From NCBI GenBank assembly GCA_013388675.1, contig JACAEW010000074.1, forward strand, positions 1 through 33,119: DNA of 33,119 nucleotides, written 5' to 3'. Below, one piece after another: positions 7,435 to 15,092 of the stretch. The position numbers and the translations under genes were made by a program. Source of the stretch: Syntrophaceae bacterium (GTDB taxonomy: Bacteria; Desulfobacterota; SM23-61). The notes below the pieces were generated by a model. It was not told the origin of the DNA, searched no databases, and saw only the letters and a program-made list of their open reading frames with translations. Position 1 is the stretch's first letter, and every line of letters begins with the position of its first letter.

Positions 7435-8000
7435 ATCTTTTTCCATCCTTTGGTTTCGGGTTTTCCCCCGGGAAATTCCCGGAAAGACCAGTATTTTTTG
7501 AGCTCCTTCTCCTTCTCGGCATAAAGGTTCTGGAACCTTTCGGGAACCAGAAAGGAAAGACCCCGGGTGATGGACACCACCGCCGGCGAGATTTTCGATT
7601 CCAGGAGGAGCTTGCTTTTGGGGGGCAGGAAAGCGGTAAGCACCAGGAGGATGATGGCGATGAGAAGAATGGCCTTCAAGAGGCCGAAAGCCGCCCCTCC
7701 CATACGGTCCGCCCACCCGAGGCCCCCTTTATGGACGACTTTGGAGAGGAGCTTTCCCAGAAGACTGACCCCCAGGGCGATAAGCAGGAAGAGGATCGCA
7801 AAGCCGAGGATGTGCGCCACCGTCTCCTGGTCCACCCAGCCCTTCAACCACTCGGCCGCGCGGGAGTACCCATAACTGGCCCCGAAAAACCCCAGAATGA
7901 TGGCCAGGAAAGAAAAGATTTCCCGGATCAGTCCCCGGATGAGACTGTAAATAACCGATATTCCGATGAGAGCCAAAAAAATAATGTCCAGAGTATTCAT
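7431..8000 (-). CDS. cvpA: CvpA family membrane protein
   Basis: A 189-residue inner-membrane protein with four predicted hydrophobic helices: MNTLDIIFLALIGISVIYSL, then IFSFLAIILGFFGASYGY, ILGFAILFLLIALGVSLLG and a helix around LLKAILLIAIILLVLTAFL. The segment DRMGGAAFGLLKA between helices three and four is a CvpA signature. E. coli CvpA is needed for colicin V production and for envelope/bile resistance; the biochemical activity is not established. The frame is open for 27 codons further upstream, but that part translates repeat element R2. The ATG at 8000 (MNTLD) is therefore taken as the start. The stop overlaps the start of the DUF4845-like gene. A candidate promoter is at 8276-8304, leaving a leader of about 270 nt filled with repeats. 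Confidence 0.85.
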   Translation of the reverse strand: MNTLDIIFLALIGISVIYSLIRGLIREIFSFLAIILGFFGASYGYSRAAEWLKGWVDQETVAHILGFAILFLLIALGVSLLGKLLSKVVHKGGLGWADRMGGAAFGLLKAILLIAIILLVLTAFLPPKSKLLLESKISPAVVSITRGLSFLVPERFQNLYAEKEKELKKYWSFREFPGGKPETKGWKKI

Positions 8001-8025
8001 ACCGCGGCGCAGCCGCCACCAAATC

Positions 8026-8094
8026 GCAGGGGCAATCACGCGAACCGCGTGATGGTTGCCCATTTTACGGGGCGGCCACATCGGGCGCCCCTAC
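8026..8094. repeat. Palindromic intergenic element, family R2 copy 2
   Basis: A 69-bp element bounded by GCAGGGGC (8026-8033) and GCCCCTAC (8087-8094), which are inverted repeats with one mismatch. Inside is a perfect hairpin, TCACGCG-AAC-CGCGTGA, enclosed by GGGCAA/TTGCCC. It lies in the 5' leader of the minus-strand cvpA operon. No protein is encoded. Confidence 0.65.
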
Positions 8095-8124
8095 AATCAT
8101 TGAGGAATTCGGATTTGGGGATTG

Positions 8125-8152
8125 TTTCGAGTTTCGGGTTTCGAATTTCGAA
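8125..8152 (+). repeat. Degenerate 7-bp tandem repeat, locus B
   Basis: Units TTTCGAG, TTTCGGG, TTTCGAA and TTTCGAA stand in exact register. A TTCGGAT unit at 8108-8114 is out of phase just before. It is the same sequence type as locus A at 3226-3253. Confidence 0.75.
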
Positions 8153-8275
8153 TTTAATCCCCCCCCTTACCAAAAGGGAAGACCCCTCCCCCCGTCCAGC
8201 AGCCCCCTAATGGGTAAAGATCAGCCCACCAGGGGATGGAAAATCTTCCTTTTCACGAGATCGTCCTTAATGAAT

Positions 8276-8304
8276 TTTATATAGCAGGGAAGGAAATTAT
8301 TCAA
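8276..8304 (-). promoter_or_regulatory. Candidate sigma70 promoter of the cvpA operon
   Basis: Read on the minus strand: -35 TTGAAT (8299-8304), a 17-bp spacer and -10 TATAAA (8276-8281). It points towards cvpA, 276 bp away, and is back to back with the promoter at 8363-8391. The long leader crosses heptad locus B and element R2. Confidence 0.45.
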
Positions 8305-8362
8305 GCTCAAAAAGCCGGCTCCTGGGTTCTCCCGCAGCCGGACGAAAAAATAGGAATTTAGG

Positions 8363-8391
8363 TTGATTGCTAAAGGGGCTTTTGTTATTTT
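8363..8391 (+). promoter_or_regulatory. Candidate sigma70 promoter of the acyl-CoA synthetase gene
   Basis: -35 TTGATT (8363-8368), a 17-bp spacer and -10 TATTTT (8386-8391), in an A+T-rich stretch 67 bp before the synthetase start. Confidence 0.45.
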
Positions 8392-8457
8392 TAAAAAGGA
8401 AGCCGGGGAGAATATTTTTTTCGGAGGGAGTTACTTTTTCGCGGAAAGGATTGGGCC

Positions 8458-9831
8458 TTGTTTAGTCCAGGGGAACTAAGCTCCCTTTTCAACCCTCGAT
8501 CCATCGCCCTGGTGGGGGTTCCGCGCGGCTTTGAGCCGGGGAGGGTCTTTCTCCAGGGACTTCTTGACCAGGGATATGCGGGGAAGATTTTCCCCATCAA
8601 TCCCAGGGCCGGTTCCATCGATGGATGCAGGGCTTACCCTTCGCTCATGGAAGTTCCGGGAGAGATCGACCTGGCGATCCTGCTCTTGCCGGCGGCTCGG
8701 ATTTTGCCGGCCCTGGAGGAATGCGGCGAAAAGGGGGTGAAAACCGCCGTCATTTACACCTCCGGCTTCGCCGAGACTGGGGATGAAGAAGGGAAGGATA
8801 GGGAAGCCGCCCTCTTGCAGGTTGCCCGAAAAAAGGGGATACGGCTCATCGGGCCTAACTGCATGGGAATCTACTACCCCAAAAACGGCCTGGCTTTTTA
8901 CCCGGGCATGCCCAAGGTGCCGGGCAAGGTGGGGATGATCTCCCAAAGCGGGTCGCTGGCCATCCTTTTAAGCCGTTTGGCCGGGCCCCAGGGAATCCAT
9001 TTCAGCAAGGTCGTCAGCACAGGAAACGAAAGCGATCTGAACAGCTCCGATTTTCTTTCTCACCTGGGCGAGGACCCCGAAACGGAGATAATCGGGACCT
9101 ACCTTGAGGGGATCAAGGACGGGGCGGGCTTCCTCCAATCTTTGCAAGCAGCCTGTCGGCGAAAGCCGGTGGTCGTCTGGAAAGCAGGACGAACCCCCAA
9201 GGGGGCCATGGCCGCTTCCTCCCATACCGGGTCTCTGGCAGGGTCAACGATGGCCTGGGAGGCGCTAAGAAAACAGACGGGGGCAATCCTTGCCCGTCAC
9301 TTAGAGGAGTTCATGGACCTTCTAGGGGCATTCTACTATCTGCCCAGAAAAGCGGGGAGACGGATGGCCATTTTATCCGGTCCGGGGGGGCCGGCGGTAT
9401 CCGCTGCCGACGCCTGCGAGGAATTTGGGCTGGAGGTGGCCGAATTGCAGGAAGAAACCCGCAAAGAGCTGAAGAGGGTCATTCCGCCGACCGGAACCAG
9501 CGTCAAGAATCCTGTGGACCTGGGATTGGCCTCCATTTTCCAGGTGGACCTATATGGGCGGGCGGCGCAAATCGTGGGCCGGGACCCGGGTGTGGATGCC
9601 CTGATCCTTCAGGGACGCGGGGCTACGGCGGAACTCGACTACCAGTATGCGGGGGGGATCATGGAGGCCCGACGAAAGGTCGAAAAACCCTTCATGGCCA
9701 TTTCCCTGGGGGGAATGCACCTGGAAGAGAGGTCCAAGGAAGCTCTGCTCGGAGCGGGGATTCCCATCTTTCCATCGGCGGAACGGGCGCTCTGGGCTTA
9801 TTCCCGTTTGGCCGGGTATGGAGAACGATAA
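8458..9831 (+). CDS. ADP-forming acyl-CoA synthetase alpha subunit (acetate--CoA ligase type)
   Basis: A 457-residue protein matching the alpha chain of NDP-forming acyl-CoA synthetases. It has an N-terminal CoA-binding Rossmann domain (LFNPRSIALVGV), then two succinyl-CoA-ligase-like domains. These include LIGPNCMGIYYP, GKVGMISQSGSLA, and SSHTGSLAG with H256 as the expected phosphorylated histidine. The family makes acid and ATP from acyl-CoA, ADP and phosphate, or the reverse. The ATP-grasp beta domain is absent here and no beta subunit is seen in the window. It must pair with a distant subunit or do something else. The start is TTG, seven residues before SLFNP; homologues typically begin close to this motif, and GGAAAGG precedes it. 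A 59-residue gene follows 4 bp downstream. Confidence 0.88.
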   Translation: MFSPGELSSLFNPRSIALVGVPRGFEPGRVFLQGLLDQGYAGKIFPINPRAGSIDGCRAYPSLMEVPGEIDLAILLLPAARILPALEECGEKGVKTAVIYTSGFAETGDEEGKDREAALLQVARKKGIRLIGPNCMGIYYPKNGLAFYPGMPKVPGKVGMISQSGSLAILLSRLAGPQGIHFSKVVSTGNESDLNSSDFLSHLGEDPETEIIGTYLEGIKDGAGFLQSLQAACRRKPVVVWKAGRTPKGAMAASSHTGSLAGSTMAWEALRKQTGAILARHLEEFMDLLGAFYYLPRKAGRRMAILSGPGGPAVSAADACEEFGLEVAELQEETRKELKRVIPPTGTSVKNPVDLGLASIFQVDLYGRAAQIVGRDPGVDALILQGRGATAELDYQYAGGIMEARRKVEKPFMAISLGGMHLEERSKEALLGAGIPIFPSAERALWAYSRLAGYGER

Positions 9832-9835
9832 TCCT

Positions 9836-10015
9836 ATGGAGGAGAGGGAATTCCGGGAGGAACTGGATCGCATCCGGCTGGATATCGAGGGTTTTGCCCG
9901 GCCTTTTTCTCCCTGCGAATACTTTCATGGGCGGGAGAAACTATTCCGGGATGACCAGCTCAAGGAGGCGGTTGCCTTCTTTCTGGAATTCCAGGAAAAA
10001 AGGTTCGAAGAATAG
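9836..10015 (+). CDS. Small conserved-looking protein of unknown function
   Basis: A 59-residue, charged, probably helical protein (start MEEREFREELDRIRLDIEG, end FFLEFQEKRFEE). It contains one Cys (PCEYF) and has no membrane segment. The ATG at 9836 lies 4 bp after the synthetase stop with GGAG about 11 nt before it. An in-frame ATG at 9818 overlapping the synthetase gene is the alternative. The tight spacing suggests translational coupling to the synthetase. I do not recognise the family. Confidence 0.55.
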   Translation: MEEREFREELDRIRLDIEGFARPFSPCEYFHGREKLFRDDQLKEAVAFFLEFQEKRFEE

Positions 10016-10033
10016 GATGATTTTGGAAACGAC

Positions 10034-10951
10034 ATGAATTTTCGGGAATTTTGGCCATTTCGGAAGAAAGAGTCTCCCTACCTGGTTTGGGAAGGAGACC
10101 CGGCCTTCGCCGTTCCTCCCCGCAAACCAAGGATCTTTTGGAATGTGGTTTTGTTTTTTCTAACTTTAATCACCACTATGTTGGCCGGAGCTTTGCAGGA
10201 GGGAGTGAATCCCTTTGCGCACCCCGCTCAGATTTATCGGGGCATCCCTTTTGCCCTTGCTTTGATGGGGATCCTGCTGGCCCATGAATTGGGTCATTAC
10301 CTGGTCGCCCGCAAACATGGGGTGAATGTAACCCTGCCTTATTTCATTCCCGCTCCCTCTTTCATCGGGACTTTCGGGGCCTTCATCAAAATGCGGTCCC
10401 CGGCACGGGACCGGCGCATGCTGATGGACATCGGTGCCGCCGGCCCCCTGGTAGGAATCATGGTTTGCGTCCCTATTTTGCTCCTGGGGTTAAGCTTCTC
10501 CGAGGTTAAAAAGATCGAGGTGCAGACGGGGATCCGTTTGGGTGATTCCCTTCTCCTTTGGCTGATCAACCATTGGCTGTTCGGGGAGATTCCAGCGGGA
10601 CATGATGTATTCCTGCACCCGGTGGGTTTTGCCGGGTGGATCGGCCTGCTGGTGACCTCCCTCAATCTCCTTCCCATCGGCCAATTGGACGGCGGGCATG
10701 TGGTTTATGCTCTGATGGGGGAAAAGCAAAATAAGACCTCAAAAATCGTTTTTGCCGGGCTTCTGACCCTGGGAGTTTTAGGCTGGGAAGGCTGGCTTTT
10801 CTGGGCCTTCCTTCTGTGGATCCTGGGCTTTCGTCATCCTCCTCCCCTGGAATGGTGGGTTCCCCTGGACCTTAAGCGAAAAGTCCTCGGGTGGGTAACT
10901 CTGGCCGTCTTTGTCCTGACCTTCATCCCCGTGCCGTTCAGCGGATTTTGA
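10034..10951 (+). CDS. Site-2 protease family (M50) membrane metalloprotease
   Basis: A 305-residue multi-spanning membrane protein. The zinc motif HELGHYL is at residues 84-90 (H84, E85, H88). The third ligand motif NLLPIGQLDGGH carries D219. The segment ISFIGTFGAF-like (PSFIGTFGAFIKMRSPARDR) and the GAAGPLVG loop match the EGY-like/bacterial M50 branch that lacks a PDZ domain. Six or so hydrophobic helices are visible. Such proteases cut within membranes, often to release regulators; the substrate here is unknown. The gene starts 18 bp after the small protein gene and probably belongs to the same transcript as the synthetase. Confidence 0.9.
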   Translation: MNFREFWPFRKKESPYLVWEGDPAFAVPPRKPRIFWNVVLFFLTLITTMLAGALQEGVNPFAHPAQIYRGIPFALALMGILLAHELGHYLVARKHGVNVTLPYFIPAPSFIGTFGAFIKMRSPARDRRMLMDIGAAGPLVGIMVCVPILLLGLSFSEVKKIEVQTGIRLGDSLLLWLINHWLFGEIPAGHDVFLHPVGFAGWIGLLVTSLNLLPIGQLDGGHVVYALMGEKQNKTSKIVFAGLLTLGVLGWEGWLFWAFLLWILGFRHPPPLEWWVPLDLKRKVLGWVTLAVFVLTFIPVPFSGF

Positions 10952-10960
10952 AAAAATCAG

Positions 10961-10988
10961 ATACTGGATGCTAAATGGATGTTTGATG
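10961..10988 (+). repeat. Degenerate 7-bp tandem repeat, locus C
   Basis: Units ATACTGG, ATGCTAA, ATGGATG and TTTGATG can be laid out in register of 7 in the gap after the protease gene. This array is the most degenerate of the four, so the call is tentative. Confidence 0.45.
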
Positions 10989-11037
10989 CCCAGAGGGTCC
11001 TTATCCAGTAGCCTATAGCTCCTATTAGGTGACACGA

Positions 11038-11628
11038 ATGGAATTGAAGCGGCTGGAAGTTGGGTCTTTCGAGAATAACTGTTACATTCTAACCTGTTCC
11101 CGCACCCGGGAGGGGATGATCATCGACCCGGCGGCCGACCCGGAGAAAATCCTGGAGGCTGTGAAGGGGGCCCGGGTCAAATACATCCTCATCACTCACG
11201 GGCACATGGATCACATCGGAGCGCTGGAGGAGGTGCAGGAGGGAACTGGGGCGCCCGTGGGCATCCACCAAGAAGATGCCCGTGCCCTTCGCCGAAAACC
11301 GGACTTCTTTCTCGAGGACGGGCAGAACCTGACCGCCGGAAGCCTCTCCGTGCAGGTCTTGCACACCCCGGGCCATTCGCCTGGGGCGGTTTGCTTCCTT
11401 GCGGGAAAGGTATTGTTCAGCGGGGACACCATTTTCCCCAACGGACCGGGAAACACGGCCATCCCCGGGGCGGACTACCAGGAAATCCTCCGGTCCATCC
11501 ACGCCAAAATATTCGTACTCCCGGACGACACGATCATCTACCCCGGCCACGGCCTGGAGACGACCGTGGCAAGGGAGAAAGCGACCGCCTTTTATCCCCT
11601 TTCCGAAAAACCCCATGGGAGAACTTGA
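11038..11628 (+). CDS. Metallo-beta-lactamase-fold hydrolase (glyoxalase II-like)
   Basis: A 196-residue MBL-fold protein with the complete dinuclear metal site. THGHMDH gives H54, H56, D58 and H59; further ligands are in LHTPGHSPGAV, FSGDTIF and YPGHGLETT. The short length without a C-terminal helical domain matches the YcbL/glyoxalase-II-like group, which hydrolyses thioesters such as S-lactoylglutathione; the actual substrate is not proven. The start is set at ATG 11038 because AGGTGA (11027-11032) sits 5 nt before it as a strong Shine-Dalgarno. The in-frame GTG at 11029 lies inside that sequence and is rejected. It is directly followed by the FemAB-like gene. Confidence 0.9.
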   Translation: MELKRLEVGSFENNCYILTCSRTREGMIIDPAADPEKILEAVKGARVKYILITHGHMDHIGALEEVQEGTGAPVGIHQEDARALRRKPDFFLEDGQNLTAGSLSVQVLHTPGHSPGAVCFLAGKVLFSGDTIFPNGPGNTAIPGADYQEILRSIHAKIFVLPDDTIIYPGHGLETTVAREKATAFYPLSEKPHGRT

Positions 11629-12774
11629 TTGGCCGTCGAGATCGTCGAGGGGAATCCTCCTCCGGAAAACCTGCTGCCGATCTGGGAAAGCCTTCTTCAC
11701 CAGAGCCGCTCCCCGAACCCCTTTCTGACTCCCCTCTGGAATCAGCTCTGGCTCGAGCATTTTGGGAGTGTCCTGGAACTGAAGACCCTCCTTCTTCGGT
11801 CAGCCGGGGGTGAGCCCCTGGGCCTGGGACTCTTCTCTCACTCTCGACAGGGGAGGTGGGAAAAGAGTACGTCTTCACCCTCACCCTGGCCCTCCCTTCT
11901 CGAGGGGGAGGGGACGCTTCCCGGCATTTCAAATCCCTCTTCACCGTTGGGAGAGGCTAGGACGAGGCGGGAATTTTCGAATCTGCTGCCCGGGGAAATG
12001 GAGGGAAAAAGCATTACCCTTCTGGGAAGCAAGGATGTTTGGGACTACCGGGACCTGATCCTGTCGGCTGGAAAAGAGAAAGAGGCTTTGGCCCTTTTGG
12101 CCCGCTGGGCGGCGGACGGACCCTGGGCCGGGTTGGATTTCAGCGGGATTTCCGAATTTTCTCCTACCCTGGAGTTTTTGCCTTCCCTCCTGCAAGCGTC
12201 CGGCTTTCGGGTGCAATGGGAAGTTGAAGAGGTGGCCGTTTTCTTGAAAATCCCCGCCACCTGGGATGACTTCCTGGCCCAGCTTGGCTCCAAGGACCGC
12301 CACGAGCTTCGCCGCAAGATGCGCCGCCTGGAAAGAGAAGCCGCTTTTGAAATCAAAGAAGGGGCGGGAGAGACCCTGGATCAGAGGTTGGATTCCTTCT
12401 TCGAGCTCCACCGGAAAAGCCGGAGGGATAAAGCCGAGTTCATGATCCCCAGGATGGAAACCTTTTTCCGGGAGATTGCCCACCGGTTTCAGGAACGGGG
12501 CTGGTTTAGCCTTCCTTTCCTTAGGGTGGAAGGGAGGGATATTGCCGCCTATTTTTCCTTCCGCTATGGGGGGATCGAGTATGTTTACAATTCGGGGTAC
12601 GATCCGGATTACAGCCGTTTGAGCCCCGGGATCGTTCTAGCGGCCCATTGCATCGGGCAAGCCATCGAAAAAAGGCTTAAGGTCTTTCACTTCCTCCGGG
12701 GGCAGGAGGACTACAAGTACCGGCTGGGGGGAAAGGAAGAAAAAATCTACCGGATCGAGGCGATGAAAGAATGA
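11629..12774 (+). CDS. FemAB/GNAT-like acyltransferase (BioF2-type) with internal repeat-derived segment
   Basis: A 381-residue protein of the GNAT-superfamily acetyltransferase_6/FemAB-like group often found with exopolysaccharide genes. The N-terminus NPFLTPLWNQLWLEHFG and the central RHELRRKMRRLEREA are typical. The later HRKSRRDKAEFM, AYFSFRYGGIEYVYNSGYD and FLRGQEDYKYRLG segments are the family's catalytic-domain landmarks. Transfer of an acyl or aminoacyl group to an envelope or sugar substrate is likely. Residues about 82-114 (11875-11968) are low-complexity and encoded by repeat R1, which looks inserted in frame. The TTG start directly abuts the MBL gene stop. The 3' end overlaps the glycosyltransferase start by 4 bp, so all three genes are coupled. 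Confidence 0.78.
   Translation: MAVEIVEGNPPPENLLPIWESLLHQSRSPNPFLTPLWNQLWLEHFGSVLELKTLLLRSAGGEPLGLGLFSHSRQGRWEKSTSSPSPWPSLLEGEGTLPGISNPSSPLGEARTRREFSNLLPGEMEGKSITLLGSKDVWDYRDLILSAGKEKEALALLARWAADGPWAGLDFSGISEFSPTLEFLPSLLQASGFRVQWEVEEVAVFLKIPATWDDFLAQLGSKDRHELRRKMRRLEREAAFEIKEGAGETLDQRLDSFFELHRKSRRDKAEFMIPRMETFFREIAHRFQERGWFSLPFLRVEGRDIAAYFSFRYGGIEYVYNSGYDPDYSRLSPGIVLAAHCIGQAIEKRLKVFHFLRGQEDYKYRLGGKEEKIYRIEAMKE
11875..11968 (+). repeat. GC-rich hairpin repeat, family R1, inside a coding region
   Basis: The first part (11875-11912) has hairpin CCCTCCC (11890-11896)/GGGAGGG (11906-11912), and 22 bp match the intergenic copy at 3430-3453 (reverse complement) with one mismatch. The second part (11935-11968) looks like a further degenerate arm. 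The reading frame of the FemAB-like gene stays open through it and encodes a Ser/Pro/Gly/Arg-rich stretch. Confidence 0.65.
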
Positions 12775-14183
12775 AACGCGTTGCCGTGCTCAGCGTCCAT
12801 AGCTGCCCCTTGGCCGCCCTGGGAGGAAAAGAAACCGGGGGAATGAACGTCTATGTGCGCGAAATCAGCCGGCAGATGGGACGCCTGGGGATCGGGGTCG
12901 ATGTCTTTACCCGTTCGCAGAATCCCCATATATCCCCCATCGTTTTCCTGGGCCAAAATGCCCGGGTCGTTCACATCAAGGCCGGACCCGAAGAGCCGGT
13001 GGCCAAGCATAAACTCCTTCAATACATGCCGGCGTTCACTTCAGAAGTCGTCCGCTTTGCGCGGAATAGCGGAACGAGTTACGATCTCATCCATTCCCAT
13101 TATTGGCTTTCGGGCTGGGTGGGGGGCCGCCTCAAGAAACTCTGGTCCGTTCCCCTGGTTCACATGTTTCACACCCTGGGGGTATTGAAGAACACGGCGG
13201 GGAAGGGGGGCAAAGAAATGGAACCCCCCAACCGCCTCAGGGTGGAGAAGGAAATCGGGGAGTATGCCGATTGCATCGTGGCCCCCAGCCCCTGGGAAAA
13301 GAAACAGATGGTCCTTTTGAACGGGATTCCGGCATCCCGGGTGAAAGTGATCCCCTGCGGGGTGGACCTGCAACTCTTCCGGCCCATTCCTTCCTCCAGG
13401 GCGATGAAGTTCCTCGGTATCACCCGGAGAAATTTTATTCTTTACGTCGGGCGGATCGATGCCATCAAAGGGATCGATGTTCTCATCCGGGCGGTCCACC
13501 GATTGACCTGCAGGCCGGAAGGAGAAAAAGGGGATTTGGGGTTGATCGTCGTGGGGGGGGAGCTGGATGAGGACGCTCCCAGGGAAAGCAGGGAGATGCA
13601 GAGCCTGAGGGTGTTGGTCCAGGAGTTGAAATTGCAGGACCGAGTGGCCTTCTGGGGTTCCCAGCGTCAGGACCTTCTGCCCTACTTTTACTCCGCCACT
13701 CAGGCTTTGGTTCTTCCTTCTCGTTATGAGTCGTTCGGAATGGTGGCCCTGGAGGCCATGGCCTGCGGGACTCCGGTGATCGCTTCCCGGGTGGGAGGAT
13801 TAAAATACACCATCGAAAATGGACGAACCGGCCTTCTGGTGCCGGAGGATAATCCGGCCCTGCTGGCCGATGGGATCTGCCGCGTGGTGGAGTGCCCCGG
13901 GGTGAGGAAGAAACTGGTCCGGGCTGCCCTGGCAAAAGTTAGGCGGTTCGGCTGGCCGGAAATTGCCCGGGAGGTCCTTTCGGCGTACCGGGCTTTGACC
14001 GGGGGGCTGGGGCAAAGAAAGCCCAAGGGGCCAGGGAGCCGCGAAAGGTGGCTACCCGTGGATAAACAAGGCTTCAGGCCTTTCCCATCCGGAGGATTTT
14101 CATCATCTCCCGGTGAACTCGGCTGTTGCTGGCAAGCACCTGTCTCCCGTCCAAGGCCAGCGGCCGGCCCCGGAAATCCGTGA
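12771..14183 (+). CDS. GT4 family glycosyltransferase
   Basis: A 470-residue GT-B fold retaining glycosyltransferase of family 4, closest in look to the sucrose-phosphate synthase/MshA branch. N-terminal domain: GGMNVYVREISRQMGRLG and YDLIHSHYWLSG. C-terminal domain: VIPCGVDLQLFRP, ILYVGRIDAIKG and RYESFGMVALEAMACGTPV, with the E-x7-E pair E320 and E328. It probably transfers a sugar from a nucleotide-sugar donor; the acceptor is unknown. The ATG overlaps the FemAB-like stop (ATGA), suggesting joint work on an envelope glycan or glycolipid. Homology appears to end near residue 412 (SAYRALTG). The last 58 residues are a Pro/Gly/Arg-rich tail, of which about 36 are encoded antisense to the end of the monophosphatase gene. 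Confidence 0.88.
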   Translation: MKRVAVLSVHSCPLAALGGKETGGMNVYVREISRQMGRLGIGVDVFTRSQNPHISPIVFLGQNARVVHIKAGPEEPVAKHKLLQYMPAFTSEVVRFARNSGTSYDLIHSHYWLSGWVGGRLKKLWSVPLVHMFHTLGVLKNTAGKGGKEMEPPNRLRVEKEIGEYADCIVAPSPWEKKQMVLLNGIPASRVKVIPCGVDLQLFRPIPSSRAMKFLGITRRNFILYVGRIDAIKGIDVLIRAVHRLTCRPEGEKGDLGLIVVGGELDEDAPRESREMQSLRVLVQELKLQDRVAFWGSQRQDLLPYFYSATQALVLPSRYESFGMVALEAMACGTPVIASRVGGLKYTIENGRTGLLVPEDNPALLADGICRVVECPGVRKKLVRAALAKVRRFGWPEIAREVLSAYRALTGGLGQRKPKGPGSRERWLPVDKQGFRPFPSGGFSSSPGELGCCWQAPVSRPRPAAGPGNP

Positions 14184-14856
14184 CTTTTCCTCCCGCTTCT
14201 TGCACCATCAGACCTCCGGCGGCCAAGTCCCAGGGACCCAACTTCATCTCCCAGAAACCGTCGAACCGTCCGGCTGCCACGTAACATAGGTCAAGGGCAG
14301 CGGACCCGGCCCTTCTTACTGCGTGGACCCGGAGGGCAAAATTCCGAAAGTGGTCGAAGTTATTGATCTTGCTTTCCCGCAAATCGTAAGGAAACCCGGT
14401 AGCCAGCAGGCTTCGGGAAAGCCGGGGGGTAGAAGAAACCCGAATTCTTCGGCCATTCAGCCTCGCTCCCTTCCCTTTCTCGGCCACGAAAAGTTCATCC
14501 CGCGAGGGGTCAAAGACCACTCCCAAAATGATTTGGCCCATCTTTTCCAGGGCAATGGAAACCGCATAGACCGGGTATCCATGGGCATAATTGGTGGTAC
14601 CGTCCAGGGGATCGATGATCCACCGGTAGGGAGAGGCGGTCCGTTCCTGGGCCTTTTCCTCGGCCAGGAAGCCATGCTCAGGGAAGCATTTCCGAATCTC
14701 GGAGACGATGATTCTTTCCGCCCGGAAATCCATCTCCGTGACCAGGTTCACGGCCCCTTTGTAATCGATCCGCCGCGTCCGGCCCAAACGGCTTCTCAGT
14801 ACCTGCCCAGCTTTCCTGGCGGCCAAAATAGCTAAGGCCTTGAACGATTCCATCAT
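14074..14856 (-). CDS. Inositol monophosphatase family protein (SuhB-like)
   Basis: A 260-residue, full-length member of the Mg-dependent inositol monophosphatase family. Metal-binding residues are present: E66/E67 in FLAEEKA, D82 and D85 in DPLDGTTN, and D210 in WDLAAGG. GVVFDPSRDELF is also conserved. It hydrolyses phosphomonoesters such as inositol-1-phosphate, and homologues may act on NADP or in transcription (SuhB); which applies is unknown. AGGAG lies 4 nt before ATG 14856; a second ATG follows directly. A strong promoter is upstream at 14904-14933 on the minus strand. Its 3' end overlaps the convergent glycosyltransferase tail by 110 bp. Confidence 0.92.
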   Translation of the reverse strand: MMESFKALAILAARKAGQVLRSRLGRTRRIDYKGAVNLVTEMDFRAERIIVSEIRKCFPEHGFLAEEKAQERTASPYRWIIDPLDGTTNYAHGYPVYAVSIALEKMGQIILGVVFDPSRDELFVAEKGKGARLNGRRIRVSSTPRLSRSLLATGFPYDLRESKINNFDHFRNFALRVHAVRRAGSAALDLCYVAAGRFDGFWEMKLGPWDLAAGGLMVQEAGGKVTDFRGRPLALDGRQVLASNSRVHREMMKILRMGKA

Positions 14857-14903
14857 TTTGCTCCTTTGTTAAGAATTCCCCGCAGTAGATGAGGACCCTG
14901 GAA

Positions 14904-14933
14904 GGTATACCCCCGACAGGGGGTGCTTGTCAA
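14904..14933 (-). promoter_or_regulatory. Probable sigma70 promoter of the monophosphatase gene
   Basis: Read on the minus strand: consensus -35 TTGACA (14928-14933), an 18-bp spacer and -10 TATACC (14904-14909). Transcription would begin near 14897, about 40 nt before the ATG at 14856. Confidence 0.65.
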
Positions 14934-15092
14934 TTCGGAGATTTAGAAATTCATCCCCTTGTATTGGAAGGATTATTTACGGCGAGGGCAAACCCACTGC
15001 CCCAACCTGGGTTGAAAATGGAAAGAGCCTGTGATAGGGTTCTTGAAATCCGTAGGAAAGGCGGTCAAAAACCGAATCGAGAGGTGAACTCT

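Noticed and set aside
8001..8081. N-terminal extension of cvpA
   Set aside because: The 27 extra codons translate repeat R2. The hydrophobic start MNTLDIIF is the natural N-terminus of CvpA proteins.
7410..8210. 266-codon plus-strand frame across cvpA
   Set aside because: Antisense to cvpA, and it runs on through repeat R2 and heptad locus B; no membrane or domain pattern of its own.
14889..15092. N-terminal extension of the alpha/beta hydrolase
   Set aside because: It contains the divergent promoter region and lacks homology-like sequence; a strong GAGGTGA ribosome site decides for 15093.
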